From Armigeres subalbatus (lineage: Eukaryota > Arthropoda > Insecta > Diptera > Culicidae): a stretch of 64,000 bases of DNA. Where the stretch lies: positions 19,615,357 through 19,679,356 of the forward strand of contig NC_085140.1 in the NCBI RefSeq assembly GCF_024139115.2, given 5' to 3'. The position numbers and the translations under genes were made by a program. The notes beneath the pieces are model-generated. The model saw nothing but the letters and a program-made list of their open reading frames with translations, did no database searches and had not been told where the DNA came from. Shown one piece after another: positions 33,988 through 44,500 of the stretch; position 1 is the stretch's first letter, and the number at the start of each line of letters is the position of its first letter.

Positions 33988-34372
33988 TGTTTTTTTTTCT
34001 TCCTAAACAATGGAGGGGGAATCAGACAACAGACATCCTGGGTTGACCAGGAAGTGCTGGGTTAGGGGCCACCTCCAATGAGGGAGGCAGGAGTCCATCC
34101 CCGACCAGCTAAACCGTTTCCATTGCCGCCAAGCCCATAGTCCCTTCGGTACAACCAGAAAGTAATGCTTCAAAGGGGGGCCAGTGCACAACGCACCCTC
34201 GAGGTTAGCTGCGTGTCCTTGCAGCACTGAACATCGTAACTCGCTTTTTTAGAAGAACACCATGGTATCGTGCCAGCGCATTGCCGGCTTTCCAGGTGGC
34301 CTTACCACGCCCTATGTCCTCGGAAGGTGGGAAGGGTCGACTTCGCGCCTGCTTCCCTCTGCACGACTGGTA

Positions 34373-34948
34373 TCAAGAATGATGATGCCGCGTGCACCCC
34401 AAATTGACCTTTCTGCGATAGGGCCTATTCGCCAGCACACAGAGGGACTTGCCGACGCGAGGCCTACGCCTGCCCCAGCCTTGACGAGGACCCCTTTCCG
34501 TCCTCGGGCTCGGAACCCGCCCGGTTGACCGACGCCGCGAAAGCGACGATACCATGTTGTTCTTCGCGCGGCCACTTGTTCGATAAAAGGATCGAGTTCG
34601 ACCACAGAGCATGACCACCGGTATGACCCATGAAGCCGACTCCGATCCCTTGGACCACCTCTTATTTGCGCCTGAACTAGCCATCCTTGAGTCCACGCGC
34701 CACCTTCTGTGTAGCTCCGAGACGATTTGGGCGATAGCCGATAAAACGGCGTTCCAGCCAACTTCGTCTTTACACATCCTCCGAACTAGGTTGTCCGGGG
34801 TAGTGTCCAGACCACATGTGGCAAGCATGTGGTCACGCATTGCGCAAAAACGTGAGCACACGAACAACACGTGTTCAGCCGTTTCCTCTAAACCTGCGCA
34901 CACCAAACACTCGGGCGAGGCCGAGCAAGCCAGCTGCGTTACCTGCAC
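34373..34948 (-). pseudogene. ORF2 C-terminal remnant of the R1/LOA-like element
   Basis: The first 70 or so residues (ASPECLVCAGLEETAEHVLF, then CSRFCAMRDHM and NLVRRMCKDEVGWNAV) are the conserved cysteine/histidine-containing tail found after the RT in R1/LOA-type ORF2 proteins. Everything upstream in ORF2 is missing. The later part of the frame is 3'-UTR read-through. Confidence 0.75.
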
Positions 34949-36581
34949 TGTGATTTTGCAGCACGTTTAAACGCCGGGCACATCGAACCCCCAATGGGGT
35001 GCTTGCTGTTCACAGCTTTGCTGGAACAAATCAAACAATTGGGAGGGTTCGTGCAGCATTGTGCCTTATGTCCCTCCAATCCGCAGCGTCGGCAGAGATT
35101 GCTTCTGTCAGGGCCTTTGCAGTCCCATTGCTTGTGCCCCGGTTCCAGGCACTTGAAGCAAACTTCGGGTTGCTCGTATATGCGCACAGGGCATACCGAC
35201 CATCCCACCTTGACGCTCCCTAACTTGACTACCTTGGAGGCGTCCGCTGCAGATAGCCGAACCAATGCTACCTGCGTCCCTGCCGGACCTTTCCGTAGCC
35301 GAACGGCTGCGGTGGGCGTCTCCACTTCACACTGTCGCCGCAGTGCCGTGACGAGCTCTTCGACTTCAGTGATCTCGTCCAGGTCTTTAACCCTTAGATT
35401 CACCTCCGTCGTGAGTGCCCTCACCTTGACCGTCTCGCCTGGGACCTCCTCCGCCAACTTCTTGTAAGTGGCGCCCTTTGCGAGACGCCCCGCTTCAGCT
35501 CGAGTATCATCTCGCCCATCCGGGTACGTCTTATTCGACGTACGTCGGCGCCGAGTTCACCGAGCTTGACGTCACTCCTCATCGCCTTCAAAACATCCGA
35601 GTACTTAGCCTCGTCCGCCGTGATGACTAGGGCATCGCCCCTGGAGCGATTGGCGCCTACCCTAGACTTCTTGCTACCCTCATTCGCCTGGGCCTTCTTT
35701 TCGGCCCTTGACGTCTTCGGTTTCCTCTTGTTCTTGACCAGGGTCCAGGAGGCGTCATCCCCCTCTATTTCCCTGGTCTGGTGCGGCTGAGAACTTTCAG
35801 CCTGCCGTAACCCCTTACCACCGTCTTTCCTGAGTGAACGGACCTTTCCAGGTCCTTCCTCCCCCGGTTTTGGAGGTACCTGACCGGAGTTCAGCTTCCC
35901 AGCCCCACTACCCTTGTTCGGGGAAGTAACCCTCCGCGTTTTGGAGCGGCCCCAGGGAGCTCATCCCCTGGAGACTGTCTCCCCCGTTTTGTGTCTGCTC
36001 CGTTGGAGCAGTCACCCCCGACGTACCCGCAAATACTTGGGCCTCAGTCTGGGTAGACTTTGGCACCACCGTCTTCATTGGCACGCCTTCGGTCGATCCG
36101 ACCTTGCCCGAGTCCGCGAATCCTTGGGCCTCAGTCTGGGTAGACCTCGACTCCGCCGATTTCACGGGTTTACACTTGGCCGTCCCGACCGCCTTCTCCA
36201 GCTTGGCGTCCAGCATCGACTTTCGAAGTTTCTGCAAGCTCCTCTTGAGGTCCTTGCTGATATTATGCTTCGATGACGCAAAGTCGATGATGGCGTCCAG
36301 CTGTTCCGTCGCCACCTCGAAGGCCGAAAGCCCATCGCGTTTGCGGTTCATCGCCTTCACAAGCCATGGGCCGTCAATAGCCCCTTCCGGCTTCCGCTGG
36401 CGCTGCGCACTGAGCTGCCGACTATTGCCTCTGGCCTCCTAGGCGGAGACCTGAACAACCCACCTCTTGCGAAGGGGTTGTCGCCTACACTACTACCACT
36501 AATTGAAGAATTGACTTGGTTTTCCATTTTGGTCCCACGAGTTGCTCGGGAAAAGAGGTCCACCACGCCAGAGCCCAGCAT
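34939..36581 (-). pseudogene. ORF1 (gag-like) of the R1/LOA-like element, frameshifted
   Basis: The frame starts near 36581 and breaks near 36370 and again between 35908 and 35457, so it is not intact. The middle part holds a coiled-coil-like stretch (ISKDLKRSLQKLRKSMLDAK) and two copies of a STQTEAQ segment. The C-terminal part ends with three zinc knuckles: CFKCLEPGHKQWDC, CRRCGLEGHKAQC and a divergent CLICSSK..HPIGGSMC. These bind RNA in the element's ribonucleoprotein particle. Confidence 0.8.
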
Positions 36582-36809
36582 GACGCGGGAAGGGACAATT
36601 ACTGTGGAGGGTGCCCAGGTACCCCACAGGCTCCGTTAAAGGCCTAGCTTATTATTTCACCCGCCTGGCCATGCATCCCCTCGGGTCGCTTGACGCCTTG
36701 GGATTAGGGGTTAGGGACGATGGTCCCGGTCTAACTCGCAGTGGCCATGGGGAGGGGTCGTCAAGCCCTTGGACAAAGTCCCTGCTGCCCCAGCGGTCAC
36801 TGTGCAACA

Positions 36810-37160
36810 TCAACATCGTACAGGTTTTCTTTGCTGTAAACTAGCATCTCTTCCAGAAACTACCCATCCAAACATCGAGTCCACCAGAATGGGTAGTTGC
36901 GGACCTAAATTAATCCGTTTCATTTCCCGTTCGTATAGAAAACTAAAGAAATGCTCGGCCCCAAGTAACAAATCAATGCAACCGCTCGTGTTGAACTGAG
37001 GATCCGCCAGTTGAATATGACTAGGAATTTTCCAATGAGAAACAGGAACAGTTACTGATGGTAGTTCAGAAGTTACCCGCGGCAGTATAACGAAATCCAA
37101 CCCGACAGAAAAATCCGTGACTCTGAAAGTGATGGTTGCTTTGACTGCATGCTTCGCCAT
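36810..37160 (-). pseudogene. BEL/Pao protease-region fragment
   Basis: It reads VTDFSVGLDFVILPRVTSEL, then the signature DLLLGAEHFFSFL and FGWVVSG. These are conserved in the retropepsin region of BEL/Pao elements (family DUF1758-type). The frame hits TGA just before the insertion point of the R1/LOA element. Confidence 0.85.
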
Positions 37161-37269
37161 CGTTTCGGCCGAACCAACTTCTGTTATGGAAACGCAATTA
37201 TAATCCTTAAGATGAAGTTATTTTTCGATTCAGCTTTCCAAACTCAACCGCCGTATCCTGGTCACGGCA

Positions 37270-37676
37270 CCAAAGGAGGGTTGTTCGTGGGTTGAGTTTC
37301 CCTTCTGGTCTGCCTACGTTGTATAGTTCTCAAAGAATCGAGGAGAGGTTCTTTCCCTTCTCTAGATCAATGTTTGTCCTCCTTTAAAGCGAAATCCGTA
37401 CACTAGCACAGTCCCTTTCTTCCAATTAAGCACAACACACTGATCAACACGGCCCTCCTTAGCCGTGCGGTAAGACGCGCGGCTACAAAGCAAGGCCATG
37501 CTGAGGGTGGCTGGGTTCGATTCCCGGTGCCAAAAGTATCATCGTGTTAGCCTCATGATATACGAATGCAAAAATGGTGACTTGGCTTAGAAACCTCGCA
37601 GTTAATAACTGTGGAAGTGATTAATGAACACTAAGCTGCGAGGCGGCTCTGTACCAGTGTGGGGATGTAATGCCAA

Positions 37677-37707
<31 letters not shown>

Positions 37708-37921
37708 AAGAAGAAGAAGAAGACACTGATCAACCATTCAACTCCACTTTTGTTAAGCCCCGTTTAAATTTACGTAAAGCAAAACAGTTTTGTTCTTCAA
37801 TAAGAGACTTCACGCGCGTACACTGACTGTACCGTCATTATTGGCTATCGGTTCGCTACTGATTTTGCGGTTCGTACTGACCGATGTACGTATGATATGT
37901 GGTCAGAGTTTATTTGATACA
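37270..37921 (-). mobile_element. BEL/Pao 5' LTR, split by a SINE
   Basis: On the minus strand the LTR starts TGTATCAAATAAACTCTGAC at 37921 and ends just before the primer-site region TTTGGTGCCGTGACCAGG at about 37275. The interior is split at 37449-37722 by the SINE. Confidence 0.6.
37449..37722 (+). mobile_element. Feilai-like tRNA-derived SINE with 12-bp target duplication
   Basis: The head is GTGCGGTAAGACGCGCGGCT, with B box GGTTCGATTCC. The tail is (AAG)n of about 45 bp. It is flanked by ACACTGATCAAC at 37437-37448 and 37723-37734. Compared with the copy at 11148-11435, the segment between GGTGCC and AAAAGTATCATC (about 50 bp) is deleted. Confidence 0.85.
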
Positions 37922-37924
37922 TTG

Positions 37925-38260
37925 TGTTTGTGAGTGTCTTTTTGATAGAATGTATAATAGTTAATTATTAGGGTGACCGTTTTAAAAATATAAGTTTAGC
38001 AACCTAGGATTAACTATTTTAGGCTAATTTCTTAGATCACTAACAGTCTCATTAGGACAGAGAATATGCGTTCCAAATTTGCTTTAAATCGGTCCTGGGA
38101 TATATCCCTCCCCCTTTTACAATGACCCTCCCACCCCCTTTGTTATCTTTCCCTGAGGATATAGAATGAGACTTCCAAATTTGGTTGGAAGCGGTCAAGT
38201 GGTTCAGAAGGAGTTAGCGAACATATGTACATACATACATACATAGAATAGTTTTTATTG
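37925..38260 (+). repeat. 3' end of an unassigned retroelement or repeat with an ACAT tail
   Basis: CCAAATTTGGTTGGAAGCGG..GTTCAGAAGGAGTTAGCGAA is followed by (ACAT)n near 38227-38245. Such tails follow 3' ends of some non-LTR elements. No protein is seen. Confidence 0.35.
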
Positions 38261-38395
38261 TGTAAGATAACTGGGAGACTTTTTTAAAATTATCAATTAT
38301 AAGCCTACGGCTTCTTGATAATATAAATTATCAGTTTTCTGTATAGTATTTCAGGAATCAGTCCATGTACCCAAGTAGTAATTTACCCTACTTAC

Positions 38396-38587
38396 TTTTC
38401 AGCTGAAAGTTCTGCTGCCAGTTGGACATGAGCTTCTGAAGGATTCGTTATAACATTCATGGCATCCGGCCGTTGTTTAGTTTTCATTATTTGAGGCTCT
38501 GTGCTCACCGCCGTCCGACGCTCAGCGCGTGGATGCCGTTTTTGTACGGTTAGCGAGTTTTCGCGGTTGTCAAACTCATGTGATACT
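38396..38587 (-). CDS. Repeat-exon gene, exon 10 (last one found)
   Basis: Acceptor TTTCCAACTACAG after a 60-nt intron and donor GAAAA|GTAAGT, 192 nt, phase 2-2. It encodes VSHEFDNRENSLTVQKRHPR, then TAVSTEPQIMKTKQRPDAMN and SEAHVQLAAELSAE. EFDNRENSLTVQK looks like a diverged motif copy. Confidence 0.7.
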
Positions 38588-41500
38588 CTGTAGTTGGAAA
38601 CCTTCTATCGAGTATTGGTGTGAGAAAAATAAAATGAACCATCTTACGTAATTTTGCGTGTAAGGGAAACTTGCTCCAGATCATCATGGTAATCATATTC
38701 CGACCTCTGCACCATTACAAACTCATTATTATCAATGCTGATTTGCTTCTGTTTGTTCATCTGTAGGAAAGCATCAGGAGTGGGCCGGAATTCTCTTTCA
38801 ATTTCATCAGTTCTTCTAAAATGTGATAATAGATGTTAATATTCTTCTTTGAATATAAATGCTAAAAAATATGATCTTTTGCATCAGGTAGGTATTTTCG
38901 TTCGATTTCTAATTTCCGTCATAGACTCGAAAACGATAAAAAGAACTTGTCATAAGACGAGTTTGTACAATCCCATTTAATTCTACCACTTAATTGTACC
39001 TTGACAGATACGTATTTCGATCTCAACAGTAAAGTCGTCTTCAGTGTCTCGTACTTGACTCGGCTTGAAGAAAATGTTCGCAACTTACACTATTTATACT
39101 AGGCTTAGGTACTATCTAGGTATATTATCTTATTCTACTACTGTGCTTACCTCTACTCGCTTGTTACACTTAATGCTTACATATAAACTTGAAACTACCA
39201 TTTCCTTGATCTTTATTCAACAACCGCGTTTGTACCTGTCGGACTGATGTTGCTGAGAGCTTGGAAATCTACCGACAGGTACAAACGCGGTTGTTGAATA
39301 AAGATCTACTATATCGAAACGTAGGATCACGAGGAACTTTCTAATAATGAGGACATATGTTATACCAAATGGACGTTGCTTGCATTGGTTTTAGAGCCAA
39401 TGACGAGAATTTTACCGCGACGGAAATATTTTCAGTAACCCTACTCCTGATCTCGATCGTATACACTCAAGACGCATAATTTAATTCATTTTTTTATTTA
39501 GTTAGAAAACAGCTTAATAATGTAGGTGGTGAATCGGAATACTGTTCTCAATGAACTTACTTACATAGTACTACTGGAAGTTGAATACAAATCTCCGTTA
39601 GACCAATGGTTCGCGTCTTTATTTTGCACATTGCTTGGAATCATAATCGTTGAACCACATATTTTTGTTGTTCCAGAATCGTTGTTTTCCTTCTGGAGCC
39701 GCATTTTTCTTTCAGTTGAAGCGTTGTGTTGGTTGAAATTAACTAAACTGTCATTCGCTTGTGTGTTTCTGAAATTGAAAAATCTTTATTCCTAAATCGA
39801 TTTAAAAGAAAACAAAGAAAACGTACCCAATAAGTTCTGTGTAGTTAATTTGAACAACTACCAGCCTATTCTCTTGAGTTTGGTGTGAATTCGGCGATTC
39901 AGTCGATTGTACCCGATTTTGTGCGTTGAACTGAACGTCGTTCGTTTTAATTCCCTGTTTTGCTCTTGTTGATGAATTATGGCGGTTAAATTGAAACTCA
40001 CTGTAGTGAATGGAATGGGGAATAGTATTATATGAATTAAATTATTCACTCGATCTGAGGTGAGCCAGCCTAGGGCTGGAAGCCTTTCAAATAAAGATTT
40101 AAAAACCCAGATTAATCCACCTAGCGGCGATGATGCCTTTCACGTGCATCGTGAAATGTACTGAAAAAATCACATAAGAAAGTTATGAAACTCATATGTG
40201 AATATGTACGTTATGTGGAAGATATTGATTTGGAAAATGTATTGGAGGTAACCACTTTCCCTTCTATGGGACTCGAACCCATGACCCTACAGTACGCGTA
40301 AGGTAGCTTACTGAAGCCTCTCATATACCACGAAAAATGGAGATAGAAGAAAAAGAGAACGTTATTTTTGGCAACCGACGTGGAGTGAACGTGGCCGCTA
40401 TTCAAGAAGTCCGATGACCTAGATCCGGAGAACGTGAATTCCAAGCCATGGACCCCACGACCAACACTGCATTCAAATATAACATCTATCACAGCGGCGG
40501 TGGAAAAGCAGAGCATGGAGTTGGTTTCGTAGTGATGGGCAAGCAGATGAAGCGAGTGATGCGGTTGAAACTCATTACCGAACGAATCTGTGTGTTGAGG
40601 ATACGGGGCAAATTCTTCAATTACAGCCTAATCAACGTTTACTCACCGAAAAACGATAAATCCGACGACGTGAAGGACACGTTTTATGAATCCATGAATC
40701 CATCCATCCATCCATATATATAAAACTCAATGTTTGTATGTTTGTATGTATGTTTGTATGTATGTTCCAGCATAACTTCTGAACCCATTGACCGATTTCA
40801 ACCAAATTTGGAACACACATTCTTTATCTTAAGGAGACGACGATAGGGGGGTTGAGGATGCTCTTTGAAAAAGGGGAGGGTATGGGGGTAGGGGTATTGC
40901 TTAGTTATCGATCAACTCAGTGTACCTTCTAAACCCCTTGGCCGATTTCAACCAAATTTGGAACGCACATTCTTAATCTTTAGGAGATGACGATAGGAGG
41001 CTTAGGGATGCTCTTTTGAAAAGGGGGAGGGTATGGGGGAAGGGTATTGCTTAGTTATTGATCAACGCAGTGTACCTTTTGAACCCCTTGGCCGATTTCA
41101 ACCAAATTGGGATGATAGGGGGATTAGATATGTATTTTGGCAAAAGGGGGAGGGTATTGCTTAGTTATTGATCAACTCAGTATACCTCCTGAACCCCTTG
41201 GCCGATCTCAACCAAATTTGGAACACACATTCTTTATCTTTAGGTGACGACTATAGAGTAGTTGAGCATACTCTTTGGAAAAGGGGGAGGGTGGTGGGGT
41301 AGGGGTATTGCATAGTTATTGATCAATTCAGTGTAGCTTTTGAACCCCTTGGCCGTTTTCAACCAAGCTTGGAACACACATTCTTGATATTAAGGAGACG
41401 ACGATAGTTAGGTTAGGGATGCTCTTTGAAAAAGGGAGGGTATGGGGGAAGCAGTATTATTCAGCAATCGATCAACTCAATGTAAGTCTTGAACCCAATG

Positions 41501-44500
41501 ATTGATTTGAACCGTATCAAATATTGTCTGTCCTAAGGAAACAATTTTAGTGAATGTGGGTAGGTCATTTGAAAAGGGGGTGGGTGTGAGAGAGGGGTAT
41601 TGTTTAGTTATCGATCAATTCAGCATAACTTTTGAACCCATTTACCGATGTCCATCAAATTTGGTACCCGTATTCTCTGTTTAAGGAAGACTATATCAGA
41701 GAGAGGATATTTATTAAACGAACAGTTTAGGCTGTGAACCATTCCACCGATTCGTTTAACTTTTAGTTAAAATTTGACACTTCGATGGTTATTTTCCCAT
41801 CATGGTTAAAATTTTACTCCGAAGCCGACCCATTTGAGTTTTGACAGATTGATAGTTATTCGGAACGAAATGAGTTTGGCGCCAATTTTCTCGCGAACAA
41901 AGTTTAACTATAGAATCGTCAAATCTAACCATGCTCTGGAGCAGGGTTATTTTTAACCACGGCGAAATAACCATCGAACTGTCAAATTTTAACTAAAAGT
42001 TAAACGAATCGGTGGAATGGTTCACAGCCTTAGTACACCTTTTTATGTATACCTTTTTATCGCATGGGTCAATTCAAACCAAATTTGTAAACACGTATTC
42101 TCTACCCAAAGGAAACTATTATAGAGAGGCTGGGAGGGACTTTGGACTTTGTTTAGAAAACGACTTAAATTAAAATCCCTCTTATTTAGTTCATTCGAGG
42201 TTTTTTGACATTGTACAATGCTCCGAAAACAAATTTCCCGAATTCCTCAAAAATAGCAAATCCTTGACAATAACAAGTACATAACAATTCCCCAAAAATG
42301 ACGAAAATGATGTTTTCCAAAAGAGATTCTTACCGATACACATATCCCAGAATATGACATTTCCCTGAAAATGACATATCCCTGAATGAAGCAGTCCATT
42401 AACATAACACTATTTAAGGCCTAAGGTCATTCGACATGAATTATGAACAGCATCAGAGAAATCTTTCATAGAAAGCATGCATAGCTGGGTAAGCAATGAT
42501 AATTGTTACCCTTCATCGCAATCATGGTTTGCCCATTGAGAAGCAATGATTAATGTTTTTCCTTCTGGATGGTGGATGTGATTGCTTCTTTAAAAGTAGG
42601 CATATGCCCGGAATAAGGCAATGATGGGTGTGATCCCTTCTTTAAAAATATAAATAATGAATGAATAAAGCATCGGTGGATGTTTTTCCTTCTTTAGCAA
42701 TTGACGTTTGCCCGGAATAATGCTATTCAAAACAACGATCCCTTCTTCAAGATCAGTCAATGTTTCCAAAAGCCTTATTTTCATCAATCTTTCATCAAAT
42801 CTTGAAGTATCAATAAGTTAACACAATTACCCTGTTGACCAATTGGTTTTATCTTTTTCTGATTGTGAAAAAAACTGAAAACCAAACTGGCAATTCCGAG
42901 CAAGGCCGGGTACATAAAGCTAGTGTCTTGATAAAGCCTATGCAGAGTGCCCAAAGCATGACGTGAAAATTCTCAGGTCGTTAGAGAGGACTTTTTCCGA
43001 GAGCCTACGGCTTACGGCTAGTAAATTTCGCTGCTGCCAGAGGGATGGCCATCAGTAGCGTACACGATGGCTTTTTGCAGTTGAAGAGGACCTGAGGGCG
43101 CTCAATGTTCAGGGCGACTGGAAGCGATTGGCCCAGGATCGAGTGCAGTGGAGAATGATACTCCATTCGGCGTAGGTTCATCGAAGAGCTGTAGCTCATC
43201 AAGTATCAAGTAAGTATGTGCTGACGTCGATAATGACAGGAAAGTGCCGTCCATTAATCAGAATGTGGTCGATTTGTGATTCTGTCTGCTGTGGTGATCT
43301 CCAGGTGTACCGATACGGAAGGCTGTGTTGGAAGTAAGTGCTGCGAATGATCATATGCTTGGAGACGGCGAAATCAATTAGTAGTAGGCCGTTTTCGTTC
43401 ACTATAATCCAATGTTATGCGCTAACCGATGCTGCCGATCTGCACGACAAAGAGAACTTCTACAGTCAACTCAATGCCGTCGTAGATAGAATTCCGAAGG
43501 GTGATATCAAGATCTGTTTGGGCGACTTCAATGCGAAGATCGGATCCGACAACTCGAACCATGAGCGCATTATGGGACGCCATGGTCTCGGAGAAATGAG
43601 CGAAAACGGAGAGGTGTTCGCAGAATTTTGTGGTAATAACGACATGGTGATCGGGGGATCGCTCTTCCCTCATCGACCGATTCACAAGGTCACGTGGGTC
43701 TCCCGTGACGGCTTTACAGAAAAATCAAATCGACCACATCTGCATCAGCCGAAAATGGAAGCGAAGCCTTATTGATGTACGGAATGAACGTAGTGCCGAT
43801 ATCGCGTCTGATCATCACCTCCTCATCGTCGAAATACGCCTGCGCATTGCGCGGATTCGTCGGCAGGAGGAAAGAGTTGGACGACGATTCAACACACGCC
43901 GACTGGAAGATGCCACGGTGAAACGGTCCTTCGTTGAAGAACTGGAGACGCGTGCTGCAGATATTCCGGAAGGTGGCAGCGTGGAAGACCAATGGACCGC
44001 CATCAAGAATGCCTTCATCACCACCAGCAAGAACAATCTGGGCGAGCTACGCACCCAGAGAAAACAATGGATCACCGATGAGACCTGGAGAAAGATAGAG
44101 GAGCGAAGAGAAGCCAAAGCCGCGATAGAGCGATCGAAAACCAGAGGAGCCAAAGTCTTAGCCCGCCAACGATACGCGGCTCTTGAGAAGGAAGTAAAAC
44201 GCTCATGTCGACGGGACAAGCGAGCGTGGGCAGACTCTCTGGCCGACGAAGGAGAGAGAGCCGCCGCAACTGGAGACATTCGCCTCCTCTACGATATCTC
44301 ACGACGCTTAAGCGGAGCGAAGATGAATGCAACGATGCCTGTGAAAGACGCGAATGATCAGATATTGACCGACCCAACTGACCAGCTGAAACGCTGGTTC
44401 GAGCACTTCGGTGGTGATGGCCTCCTCGGCATGATCTGCCTGGGATCCGACGTATAACACGCGTCAATACCGAAGCTCCATCACTGCTAGAGATTCAAAC

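Larger units (their letters stand above)
33991..36791 (-). mobile_element. R1/LOA-like non-LTR retrotransposon, internally deleted
   Basis: It is inserted on the minus strand and flanked by AGCGGTCACTGT at 33979-33990 and 36792-36803, ending in a short A-rich tail (GGAAGAAAAAAAAAC). It holds a 5' leader (GGGGCAGCAGGGACTTTGTC), an ORF1 with three zinc knuckles, and only the extreme C-terminus of ORF2. The endonuclease and RT are deleted, so it could move only with help. The ORF1 type and the cysteine-rich ORF2 tail suit the R1/LOA group. Confidence 0.8.
33480..37921 (-). mobile_element. BEL/Pao LTR retrotransposon remnant (hosts two insertions)
   Basis: On the minus strand the order is LTR (37921 to about 37280), the primer-site region TTTGGTGCCGTGACCAGGAT used by BEL/Pao elements, protease, and the start of RT. 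It is interrupted by a SINE in the LTR (37449-37722) and an R1/LOA-like element in the pol region (33991-36791). The RT, integrase and 3' LTR are missing or unrecognisable to the left of about 33480. It is dead: truncated, with a stop (TGA) next to the insertion site. Confidence 0.75.
40310..43215 (+). mobile_element. RTE-type element split by a Helitron, internally deleted
   Basis: The 5' part (to 40710) encodes endonuclease sequence: NVAAIQEVR, YNIYHSGGGKAEHGVGFVV, ERICVLRIRGKFFNYSLINV. After the Helitron the frame resumes with DKAYAECPKHDVKIL, the part that precedes the catalytic GDFN of these endonucleases. It then jumps to a short C-terminal piece (ALNVQGDWKRLAQDRVQWRM) and a CAAGTATCAAGTAAGT tail at about 43215. 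The RT is missing, and a TGA replaces the expected Trp after QEVR. Confidence 0.75.
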
